DNA of 5,650 nucleotides from Desulfobacula sp. Its GTDB lineage: Bacteria; Desulfobacterota; Desulfobacteria; Desulfobacterales; Desulfobacteraceae. The DNA is taken from contig JAQICW010000371.1 in NCBI GenBank assembly GCA_027858355.1, positions 1-5,650 on the forward strand. The letters are read 5' to 3'. Positions 1 through 5,440 of the stretch are shown piece after piece; position 1 is the stretch's first letter; the number at the start of each line of letters is the position of its first letter. Made by a program: the position numbers and the translations under genes. The notes under the pieces were generated by a model. That model was not told the origin of the DNA. It ran no database searches and was given only the letters and a program-made list of their open reading frames with translations.

Positions 1-526
1 CAAAGATATTTTTTTGTTCCAAAAGGTCATAAATGTAGATGAGATTAGGTGTCGTATCCAATATTCTTTGGATAAAAAATTTACGTTCCTCTAATTCACG
101 GGTAATCTTTTTACGTTCCTCAATCTCCTTTTTTAAATCTTCGTTGGCACTTTTGAGATTTCGGGTTTGTTTTGCCACCAGATCGTTGAGAAGCAATTTC
201 TCATCGGATAGCAACCTGTCATGCAGCTGCTTTTCTAAAAAAAGGGCCAGCATTCTGACCGAATTTCTAACCAATGCTTTTGTGGATTTGTCTATTTGAT
301 CAGGATTGGATTGCATATCAATGAAACCAAAATGGTTCTGTAATGTTGCAATTTCAATGGCTTCACCGATGACTTCATCTTGTCTTTCAACAAAATGCAA
401 TTGGAGATGTTCACTGAGAGAGTTCATGGAATCAGCAAATAGTGTCTTAATACGCTCTTCACCTGTAATCTGTGAAAGGTTGAGGAGTAAGAGAAAAAGA
501 TCGTGCTCTAAATGGAGGTAATTCAT
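1..526 (-). CDS. GAF-like/PAS sensor protein, probably a sensor histidine kinase (N-terminal 175 residues only; runs off the left edge)
   Basis: Reading the minus strand from an ATG at 526 gives 175 open codons that leave the window at base 1, so the 3' part, including any kinase domain, is not visible. Residues ~10-100 look like a degenerate GAF-type input domain. Its end (HFGFIDM, then LVRNSVRMLALFLEKQ) is typical of the last strand and helix before a linker. Residues ~104-155 are charged and heptad-like (NLKSANEDLKKEIEERKK), a signalling coiled coil. From ~155 the text (ILDTTPNLIYIYDL) is the usual beginning of a PAS domain. There is no signal peptide or clear membrane segment, so it is probably cytoplasmic. 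The start lies 10 nt after the stop of the MEDS gene, and a modest ribosome site (AGGG) overlaps that stop, so the two are probably one operon. Sensor function is well supported; histidine kinase rather than diguanylate cyclase output is inferred. Confidence 0.85.
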   Translation of the reverse strand, partial: MNYLHLEHDLFLLLLNLSQITGEERIKTLFADSMNSLSEHLQLHFVERQDEVIGEAIEIATLQNHFGFIDMQSNPDQIDKSTKALVRNSVRMLALFLEKQLHDRLLSDEKLLLNDLVAKQTRNLKSANEDLKKEIEERKKITRELEERKFFIQRILDTTPNLIYIYDLLEQKNIF

Positions 527-536
527 TAAAAGTACC

Positions 537-1184
537 CTATTTTAAAAACTGGGGGGCATTTTCCTTTAGCCATATATCCGGGTTCTGATAGAATGGATTT
601 TCAGTGATCACGCCTTTGCTTATCGTATAAGGATGTGTTCTAAGGACCTGCATGATGGTTGCACCGTCAAACTTGGTCAGGTTGTATAAACAGATACTGA
701 TCCAGGGCTTATTCTCAATAAAGTAATTCAGCCTGGATTCATATGCCATGAGATGTTCAACCCCCGGTACTGCTTCCAAAGCCCAGACCATTTCAGCTGT
801 TGCCCTGATATTTCTTGGACCTGCTTTTTGGCTCTTTTCAAAAAAACTACCCAATCCTTCATCCATACTAATGGGAGAAAATACGCCATCAGGGTAATAC
901 AGGTCTTTTATTGTGAAAAGTTGAAAACAGTCTTCATCATGGGCGTGCTGTTCACAGTCATCACAAAGAGTCGCATACTGTTTTATAAAATCTTCTATGG
1001 TTCTTTCTGCAGGAGCGTAAAGCTGGAGATCACCAGCTATATCTCCTTGTCGAAAAAAGCCAAAAATAATTTCATCTCTTTCCTCTTCGGTTTCATAAAG
1101 ACCGCAGATATGTAGCCCCCAATTGCAGGAGTAGTTGCCAAAACCCAGTTCCAAGCTACCCTGCTCAGATGTGTGAATATGCAT
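537..1184 (-). CDS. stand-alone MEDS (DcmR-type) sensory domain protein, 215 aa
   Basis: The protein matches the MEDS domain (methanogen/methylotroph DcmR sensory domain) along its whole length. It has an N-terminal HICGLYETEEER segment (25-36), the DLYYPDGVFSP region (94-104), the helix IRATAEMVWALEAVPGVEHL (126-145), YESRLNYF (148-155) and the C-terminal VLRTHPYTISKG...NPFYQNP (180-202). In DcmR and many kinases this domain is an input module thought to sense small hydrocarbon-derived or related ligands; the ligand here is unknown. It is cytoplasmic, with no signal peptide or TM segment. The ATG at 1184 is chosen because AGGAGG lies 4 nt upstream. The longer frame from TTG at 1244 adds 20 non-MEDS residues and would overlap the promoter. 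The domain is usually fused to a kinase; here it is separate, with a GAF/PAS sensor gene 10 nt downstream. An unusual Cys/His cluster occupies residues 74-86. Confidence 0.9.
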   Translation of the reverse strand: MHIHTSEQGSLELGFGNYSCNWGLHICGLYETEEERDEIIFGFFRQGDIAGDLQLYAPAERTIEDFIKQYATLCDDCEQHAHDEDCFQLFTIKDLYYPDGVFSPISMDEGLGSFFEKSQKAGPRNIRATAEMVWALEAVPGVEHLMAYESRLNYFIENKPWISICLYNLTKFDGATIMQVLRTHPYTISKGVITENPFYQNPDIWLKENAPQFLK

Positions 1185-1187
1185 ATT

Positions 1188-1194
1188 CCCTCCT
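1188..1194 (-). promoter_or_regulatory. strong Shine-Dalgarno of the MEDS gene
   Basis: Reading the minus strand, TTAGGAGGGAATATG places a full AGGAGG 4 nt before the ATG at 1184. It is the feature that decides the start over the upstream in-frame TTG at 1244. Confidence 0.85.
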
Positions 1195-1215
1195 AATTTA
1201 GTATCTGATAAAGTT

Positions 1216-1244
1216 ATAATACTAAAAATTGTCAGGTCTATCAA
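1216..1244 (-). promoter_or_regulatory. putative sigma70 promoter of the MEDS-sensor operon
   Basis: On the minus strand, TTGATA (1239-1244) and TATTAT (1216-1221) are separated by exactly 17 nt, each one mismatch from consensus. Transcription would start near 1209 and leave a leader of about 25 nt containing the strong Shine-Dalgarno. No experimental support; AT-rich DNA produces chance matches, but spacing and position both fit. Confidence 0.6.
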
Positions 1245-1259
1245 TTGAGGCAGATGGTT

Positions 1260-1272
1260 TTGAACTGTTCAA
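1260..1272. promoter_or_regulatory. 13-bp palindrome TTGAAC-T-GTTCAA, candidate operator
   Basis: This is a perfect 6-bp inverted repeat around a single T. It is centred about 57 bp upstream of the inferred start of the MEDS operon and just outside its -35 box, a position expected for an activator site. The regulator is unknown; the resemblance to GAAC...GTTC operators is only superficial because the spacing differs. Confidence 0.4.
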
Positions 1273-1329
1273 CTTGAAAACTAATTTTAGGATACAGAAA
1301 AAAATGATAACAGGCAAAAAAATATCAAA

Positions 1330-1358
1330 TTGAAATTGGTTCATTGAGCGAGTATAAT
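1330..1358 (+). promoter_or_regulatory. promoter-like sequence facing the gene-poor region
   Basis: TTGAAA (1330-1335) and a perfect TATAAT (1353-1358) are 17 nt apart on the plus strand, pointing to a start near 1365. No supported gene follows on this strand until 2222, so if active it would make a non-coding RNA or a very long leader. Confidence 0.35.
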
Positions 1359-1380
1359 GGTATCATTAGGGACAAGTCAA
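1351..1380 (-). promoter_or_regulatory. second promoter-like sequence towards the MEDS operon
   Basis: On the minus strand, TTGACT (1375-1380) and TATACT (1351-1356) are 18 nt apart. It shares its -10 region with the plus-strand candidate at 1330-1358. It would add a leader of about 160 nt to the MEDS transcript. Chance match is possible. Confidence 0.3.
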
Positions 1381-1476
1381 GTCAAATAAATTACCGAGCG
1401 CTTCTTTCACCAGTCCGGGCTTTTTGAATATTTCCAAAATACCACATCTGGTGCAGGTGATTTTTCCAGCCTCGGG
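1366..1476 (-). other. start-less 36-codon fragment resembling a zinc-ribbon protein
   Basis: The minus strand between a TAG (1477-1479) and a TAA (1366-1368) reads 36 residues containing ITCTRCG, KKPGLVKEALG and a final LTCP. That gives a CxxC knuckle with a third cysteine near the end. It resembles the small zinc ribbons at the N-termini of deltaproteobacterial regulatory proteins, but has no start codon and no Shine-Dalgarno. It is best read as a gene scrap or a chance frame. Confidence 0.2.
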
Positions 1477-1637
1477 CTAAAAATTAAAGTATATGGAAAA
1501 ATGAAAAGTCAAAAAAATCAAAATCTCATTCAAGCATATTGGAGAGTAACCGGATTTTCGTCCAGGCCCCGGAAATTATTTTCCAAGGATCTGCCAAAAT
1601 ATTTTATATATATTATAGAGATTAATGTGGAAACATG

Positions 1638-1662
1638 ATGGGCCATGACGTCATTGGCTCAT
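1638..1662. repeat. 25-bp imperfect palindrome around ATGACGTCAT
   Basis: A perfect 10-bp palindrome, ATGACGTCAT (1645-1654), is extended on both sides by ATGGGCC and, after one extra T, GGCTCAT. As DNA it is a symmetric protein-binding candidate. As RNA it would fold into a hairpin of about 10-11 pairs with one G-U pair and a bulge. No T-run follows, so it is not a terminator. Confidence 0.5.
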
Positions 1663-1709
1663 ATAATTGAACGACAATGTTTATTCAGAAAAAACCTGGC
1701 ATACCATAT

Positions 1710-1745
1710 ATAGGGGTGCTCCAATCTTATTTGGCTGAGCCCTAT
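1710..1745 (+). repeat. structured hairpin resembling the pyrimidine-sensor arm of a TPP riboswitch
   Basis: ATAGGG (1710-1715) pairs with CCCTAT (1740-1745), CTC (1719-1721) with GAG (1737-1739), and CAA (1722-1724) with TTG (1731-1733). This leaves a symmetric 3-nt internal loop (GTG/GCT) and a 6-nt loop. The text GGGGTGC...GGCTGAG...CCC is the hallmark of the HMP-binding arm of TPP riboswitches. The second, diphosphate-binding half (GAACCTGAT...TAATGCC) is not recognisable, and no thiamine gene follows. It is either a decayed element or a coincidence. Confidence 0.25.
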
Positions 1746-1766
1746 GAATACAAGTCACTGTTTTTT

Positions 1767-1792
1767 GGTGCCGGGTCCGACCCCGGAATGCC
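1767..1792 (+). repeat. GC-rich hairpin
   Basis: CCGGG (1771-1775) pairs with CCCGG (1782-1786) around TCCGAC. Outside, GGTG (1767-1770) pairs with TGCC (1789-1792) through two G-C and two G-U pairs, with an AA bulge. The wobble pairs work only in a plus-strand transcript. The T-run (1761-1766) is on the 5' side, so it is not a plus-strand terminator. Confidence 0.4.
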
Positions 1793-1965
1793 ATCATTGA
1801 ACCCTTTCTCACTACAAGAATTTTTGCTTTGTTTTTATTCAAAGAAACATTTATTTTGTAGAAAGCACAAACACTTCAAGCGTTTAGATATCAACCTTTT
1901 CAATGATTTGGAGAATTCCAGGCCGTGCTGTCAGATGGTGGCCATCAAGGACATGAATAAAAATG

Positions 1966-2172
1966 TCAGTCCTTTTTTCGGTATAATAAGTAATAAAGGC
2001 CTATCGTCACAAAAATGATACCGGCTATAATGGCATATAAGCCGCGCTACCCTACCAATGGAATCAGGTATCCGAACAAATAAGGACCTATGCCAAATCC
2101 CAAATCCAGAAAATATAATAGGTGAGCCTTAACAAAGGATAAATATTTATTTGTAATATTCCAATTTTGGGT
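1966..2172 (-). pseudogene. remnant of an MFS transporter C-terminus (last two membrane helices), internal stop
   Basis: The minus strand is open from 2172 to a TGA at 1966-1968 except for one in-frame TAG (2047-2049). Before the TAG it reads ...LLYFLDLGFGIGPYLFGYLIPLVG. After it comes RGLYAIIAGIIFVTIGLYYL and a basic tail, YRKKD. This is the standard arrangement of helices 11 and 12 of a drug:H+-antiporter-like MFS protein: a GxGIGPxxxG helix, a G-[YW]-R-x-[LF] turn where the stop now sits, a last hydrophobic helix, then a charged end. The 5' nine-tenths of the gene is gone; an in-frame TAA (2173-2175) closes the frame upstream. It points away from the intact MFS gene starting at 2222 and does not resemble that gene's own C-terminus, so it is not a local duplication of it. 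The assignment rests on pattern recognition of about 67 codons. Confidence 0.6.
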
Positions 2173-2221
2173 TTAGTGTAGCAGCTATTTTAAAATTTTT
2201 GATATCAACCTTATTTAATCA

Positions 2222-3472
2222 ATGACATCAAATCCATATAAAAGAACAGCAATTACACCATGGCAAAAAAATCTCTGGATTATGTTTTTCGCCCAAATGA
2301 CAACCATGATCGGTTTTTCCAGCATATTTCCGTTTTTGCCTTTTTATCTTGAATCCATTGGAAAAGTATCTTCCCTGAGAATGGAACTTCTTGTGGGGCT
2401 CGTTTTTTCGGGGCAAGCGTTTACGATGATGATAGCCTCACCCTTCTGGGGAGCCCTTTCCGATCGATTTGGCAGAAAATTGATGGTAGAGCGCGCCATG
2501 TTCGGTGGTGCGATTATTTTAACGCTCATGGCATTTGCAAGGTCTGCCGAAGAACTTGTTATTCTCCGTGCCATTCAAGGCTTGATTACTGGCACAGTCG
2601 GCGCAGCCAATGCATTGGTTGCATCTTCGGTTCCCAGGAAGAGAATGGGATATGCCATGGGTGTATTACAGGTAGGAATGGGTGTGGGCGTTTCCATTGG
2701 TCCTGTCATTGGTGGAATTATGGCCGATATGTTCGGGTACCGATCAGCCTTTTATATTACCGGAGCAACACTCTTAATTTCCGGGATAGCCGTTCATTTT
2801 GGTGTTAACGAGAATTTTGAAAAGCCGGATAAAGCAACAAGAAAACAACGCCATTTCATATCCGAGTGGCAACATGTCCTACGTGCAAAGGGGGTAGCCA
2901 TTACTTTTTGCCTGAGATTCATGAATCAATTGGGGCGGGTGATATTTATTCCGATACTCCCTTTGTTTGCCCAAAGCATTATTGGTGAGAGCACAAGAAT
3001 CAACAGCTTCACCGGTCTTATAGTGGGAGTTACATCTGTTACTATGACCCTAAGTTCCATCTATTTAGGAAAACTGGGGGATCGCATCGGCCATCGGCCA
3101 ATTGTGATCGGTTCATCGCTGGCATGTGGTCTTTTCTTAGGTCTTCAAGTCTTTATTACTACTGGCTGGCAACTTGTCCTCTTTCATGCCCTCTTTGGCC
3201 TGGGCCTTGGCGGCATTATTCCAAGTGTCAGCGCCCTTCTTTCCAATTATACCTCTTCGGGAGAAGAGGGCTCCGTTTATGGAATAGACAACTCCGTTGT
3301 CTCCGGAGCACGAACACTTGCCCCCCTTTTAGGTGTCAGTATCGCCATGTGGTTTGGCCTCCGCTCTGTTTTCGGAATTGCTGCCTTGCTTTATCTGGTT
3401 GCAAGCTTACTGGCTGTGTTCAAACTCCCTCGAAAAAAAAAAGCGATTTTTAAACCACAGGGATTGCGATAG
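2222..3472 (+). CDS. MFS transporter, DHA1/TetA-like efflux type, 416 aa
   Basis: A full-length 12-helix inner-membrane permease of normal family length. Motif A in the 2-3 loop is GALSDRFGRK (77-86). Motif B in helix 4 is RAIQGLITG (116-124). Motif C, the antiporter signature of helix 5, is GMGVGVSIGPVIGG (152-165). A second motif A-like loop, GKLGDRIGHR (283-292), lies between helices 8 and 9. A basic central loop occupies ~195-225. Motif C points to proton-coupled export of a small molecule, but the substrate cannot be read from sequence. ATG 2222 is the first possible start because TAA lies in frame two codons upstream. There is no recognisable Shine-Dalgarno, which is odd, and the only upstream promoter-like text is weak (TTGGGT-18 nt-TAAAAT, 2167-2196). 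The C-terminal KKK codons sit in a run of ten A (3433-3442), a potential slippage site. A second, unrelated MFS gene follows on the same strand. Confidence 0.9.
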   Translation: MTSNPYKRTAITPWQKNLWIMFFAQMTTMIGFSSIFPFLPFYLESIGKVSSLRMELLVGLVFSGQAFTMMIASPFWGALSDRFGRKLMVERAMFGGAIILTLMAFARSAEELVILRAIQGLITGTVGAANALVASSVPRKRMGYAMGVLQVGMGVGVSIGPVIGGIMADMFGYRSAFYITGATLLISGIAVHFGVNENFEKPDKATRKQRHFISEWQHVLRAKGVAITFCLRFMNQLGRVIFIPILPLFAQSIIGESTRINSFTGLIVGVTSVTMTLSSIYLGKLGDRIGHRPIVIGSSLACGLFLGLQVFITTGWQLVLFHALFGLGLGGIIPSVSALLSNYTSSGEEGSVYGIDNSVVSGARTLAPLLGVSIAMWFGLRSVFGIAALLYLVASLLAVFKLPRKKKAIFKPQGLR

Positions 3473-3476
3473 AATC

Positions 3477-3721
3477 TTGAGTGATTTGTACCAACATCCA
3501 ACCCCGACATTATAGCAAAACAGACAAGAGATGGCCTTGTAAAAAAACTGATGGGCCAGATAAACGAGTTGTCTGAAAAAACCGGTATTACAGAACGAGT
3601 GGTTTTTGAACAGCCCTTTGTAATCCCCAGTCTTGGTACAGGCTCCATTGACCTTGAATCCGCAAAAAAAGTATTAAGGCTAACCAACAATGTGTCAAAA
3701 AAGATCAGGCGGTTATTTTAA
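3477..3721 (+). pseudogene. unrecognised coding-like fragment between the two MFS genes, no normal start, likely one-base frameshift
   Basis: From 3485 to a TAA at 3719-3721 the plus strand reads 78 coding-like residues, including PDIIAKQTRDGLVKKLMGQI, EKTGITERVVFEQPFVIPSL and SAKKVLRLTNNVSKKIRRLF. The frame has no ATG, GTG or TTG before ATG 3551, which lacks a ribosome site and would drop a third of it. A different frame just upstream (from TTG 3477) reads LSDLYQHP up to ~3501. One missing base near 3500-3505 would join the two into ...DLYQHP-NPDIIAKQTRDGL..., so I infer a frameshifted small gene of about 80 residues. I do not recognise the family. It is soluble and charged. Its end overlaps the long form of the next MFS gene by 32 nt. 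Sequencing error is an alternative to true decay. Confidence 0.45.
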
Positions 3722-5054
3722 CCGTGTTATATCCCTTTCTCTCCGGTGGAATACATTATTAATATTGCCTTTTGAGCACTTTACTGATACACAATCATCC
3801 CTTATGAAAATTTTTTTAGGCGTATCCTCTTTCCAGATGCTGGCCATGTTCAGGCGCGGCCTGTTTTATAGCTTTCTGACTATCTATTTAAGGCATTTCT
3901 TAGGTCTCAGTGTCACTACAACCACTCTTTTTGCGACCCTGCCGATGGTTCTCAATGTGGTGTTCCAGCGATATGTATGGGGACCCCTTTCGGATAGATA
4001 CCAGAAGCGGAGAACCCTGATCATATGGGGAGAAATTTTAGGAGGTATCGGCACCATTGCCCTATGGTACTGCCACCTGATCCCGGATGAAAAGGCCAAC
4101 GCCGGCTGGGTGGTAATCATAGGACTATCCATCATAGAAATATTCTGGTCCATGTCCAATATAGGATGGTCTGCTCTTATTTCCGATATTTATAAACAGG
4201 AAGTCAGAAGTCGTATCATGGGAAAACTTGAAAGCTTAGGGGGTATCGGCAGAATCGCAGGCATCCTCATTGGCGGATTACTCTATGACGGTATGGGTTC
4301 CCGGTTTCCAGGCTGGGGTTTCTGGGAGGGATCGCTGTTTTTTGTATCCGCTGCTGTCATGTTTTTATCAGTTTTCCCCATGTTCCTGGTGCCCGAAGGT
4401 GGAATGAATCACCCATCTGCTGATGGGAAAATATTTTCTGATCATGCTCACTATTCTCCTATTATTTTTTTTGTCTTTATTCTGGCCATGGTTTTTATCC
4501 ATTTTGGCCGCAACTCCATTGCCGTGACCCTGGCCCAGTATCTGACCCTGGAAACAGGGTTTAACCTGTCTTCCATTACGCTCAGCCATGTCGTCAATAT
4601 CAAATCTGTGGGAATAATTCTCACAGGGATTGTGACAGGAAGGCTCACTGAAAAATTCGGGCCAAGAAACCTGCTGGTCGTAGGAACAGTTTTTGCCATC
4701 TGCTCCCTTTTGATTTTGGGAATATCGCATTCGTTGATTTATGTTTGCATCAGCTCTTTTATCATGGGATTTTCAGAAATTCTCATCCTTGCCACTTCCT
4801 ATGAACTGGCATCGTCTTATATCCCGGCCTCAAAAAGAGGGAAGCTCTTCAGTATCTTCAATGCCACCTATTTTCTTAGCTTCGGTGTTGCCGGTACTTT
4901 AATTGCCGGGCCCATAACCGATTTTCTCATATCCCGTGGAAAAACCCAAGTATTTGCCTATATGGTATCGTTCAATACAGCAGCCATATTAACGTCGGTG
5001 GGGATCATAATTTTGTTCATTCTTTTCCGGCTTGAAAAAAAGAGTAGGCTTTAA
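3690..5054 (+). CDS. MFS transporter, second type, 454 aa (416 aa if started at 3804)
   Basis: A 12-helix MFS permease unlike its neighbour. The conserved part begins around residue 39 (MKIFLGVSSFQML, then FRRGLFYSFLTIYLRHFLGLS). Motif A is GPLSDRYQKRR (98-108). Helix 5 carries GGIGRIAGILIGGLLYD (184-200). The central loop is ~233-255, and the second-half motif A-like loop is GRLTEKFGPR (317-326). Substrate is unknown; it lacks the classic GPxxGG antiporter signature. The start is uncertain. ATG 3690 has only a weak AAGG 10 nt upstream, overlaps the preceding fragment by 32 nt and adds 38 poorly MFS-like residues. ATG 3804 (residue 39) fits the family's usual N-terminus but has no visible ribosome site. 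It is co-oriented with the MFS gene at 2222, so co-transcription is likely but not shown. It ends 11 nt before the stop of the convergent zinc-finger gene. Confidence 0.87.
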   Translation: MCQKRSGGYFNRVISLSLRWNTLLILPFEHFTDTQSSLMKIFLGVSSFQMLAMFRRGLFYSFLTIYLRHFLGLSVTTTTLFATLPMVLNVVFQRYVWGPLSDRYQKRRTLIIWGEILGGIGTIALWYCHLIPDEKANAGWVVIIGLSIIEIFWSMSNIGWSALISDIYKQEVRSRIMGKLESLGGIGRIAGILIGGLLYDGMGSRFPGWGFWEGSLFFVSAAVMFLSVFPMFLVPEGGMNHPSADGKIFSDHAHYSPIIFFVFILAMVFIHFGRNSIAVTLAQYLTLETGFNLSSITLSHVVNIKSVGIILTGIVTGRLTEKFGPRNLLVVGTVFAICSLLILGISHSLIYVCISSFIMGFSEILILATSYELASSYIPASKRGKLFSIFNATYFLSFGVAGTLIAGPITDFLISRGKTQVFAYMVSFNTAAILTSVGIIILFILFRLEKKSRL

Positions 5055-5065
5055 ACTGATTTGGA

Positions 5066-5440
5066 TCACAGGGCTCTTTCAAGCAGTCTATTTGATACAG
5101 TTCGCATTAAATCACTTGAAAACCCTTTACCAATTGTGATTTTCACTGATAAGTAATCTTGTAACGCACCTTCAATTAACGAAGTGGCTTTTTTAGATTT
5201 CTTCTGCTTCCAGTATCCTGGGTTTTGCTGGTGCCACTGTTGAACCCGGATGACATTTTCAGGACCTGAGAAGTGGTCTTTATTTTTTGGTTTCATTAAC
5301 CATTTTTTCTGACTACGCTTTTTGCTGGCTTCTTTGCATTCCGATTTTCTACAGAACTTTTGACTTTTTAGATTTCGGGAATCTGGCTTGAATAAATCAT
5401 CACAGTGTTTGCACCTGTGGCTTCGTATTTTCTTTTTTAT
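5066..5440 (-). CDS. small Cys4 zinc-finger-like protein of unknown function, apparent ATA start (124 aa) or start-loss
   Basis: The minus-strand frame running down to TGA at 5066 has its first ATG at 5296, yet clearly conserved sequence continues upstream. Numbered from ATA 5440, it has C10-x2-C13 (CKHC) and C30-x4-C35 (CRKSEC), a probable zinc site. A basic segment follows, then GPENVIRVQQWHQQNPGYW (59-77), GALQD (91-95) and a short helical end. I recall uncharacterised proteins with this order, a Cys4 finger then a [VQ]xxWxxxxPGY motif then an ALQD motif; their role is not known to me. The tail after ALQD looks shorter than in those I recall, so the protein may be trimmed. No ATG, GTG or TTG lies between the upstream TGA and the Cys motif. 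AGGAGG (5451-5456) stands 10 nt before ATA 5440, so either ATA is used or an original ATG has mutated. ATG 5296 has no ribosome site and would lose the finger. It is convergent with the MFS gene. Confidence 0.65.
   Translation of the reverse strand: MKKKIRSHRCKHCDDLFKPDSRNLKSQKFCRKSECKEASKKRSQKKWLMKPKNKDHFSGPENVIRVQQWHQQNPGYWKQKKSKKATSLIEGALQDYLSVKITIGKGFSSDLMRTVSNRLLERAL

Larger units (their letters stand above)
1245..2221. other. gene-poor region of ~1 kb with remnants and foldable repeats
   Basis: No intact gene is supported here. The stretch contains the palindrome and promoter-like sites near 1260-1380, a possible zinc-ribbon scrap (1366-1476), a 25-bp imperfect palindrome (1638-1662), two plausible RNA hairpins (1710-1745 and 1767-1792), a coding-like scrap (1887-1967) and an MFS transporter remnant (1966-2172). 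A 113-codon plus-strand frame (1677-2018) has no ribosome site, an atypical composition, and runs antisense to the MFS remnant; it is not accepted as a gene. Confidence 0.7.

Noticed and set aside
39..521. Two plus-strand open frames near the left edge
   Set aside because: They are Ser/Arg/Phe-rich antisense readings of the GAF/PAS sensor gene, which gives a coherent protein on the minus strand.
753..1115. 120-codon plus-strand frame
   Set aside because: Antisense shadow of the MEDS gene; no ribosome site and no recognisable domain.
1677..2018. 113-codon plus-strand frame in the gene-poor region
   Set aside because: No Shine-Dalgarno, no recognisable domain, and antisense to the MFS remnant and the scrap at 1887-1967, both of which read more like protein.
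1887..2212. 12-bp direct repeat GATATCAACCTT at 1887-1898 and 2201-2212 flanking the MFS remnant
   Set aside because: Both copies are followed shortly by CAATGA, but a 12-mer match is about expected by chance in a window this size; no element structure lies between the copies.
3124..3690. Other frames overlapping the end of the first MFS gene, including a 99-codon minus-strand frame (3391-3690)
   Set aside because: Cys/Trp/Ser-rich shadows of the MFS gene and of the fragment at 3477-3721.
5030..5066. Possible minus-strand terminator using the T-run opposite the AAAAAAA near 5035-5042
   Set aside because: The only stem available (GAAAGAG with CTCTTTT) is distant and weak; no stable hairpin directly precedes the T-run.
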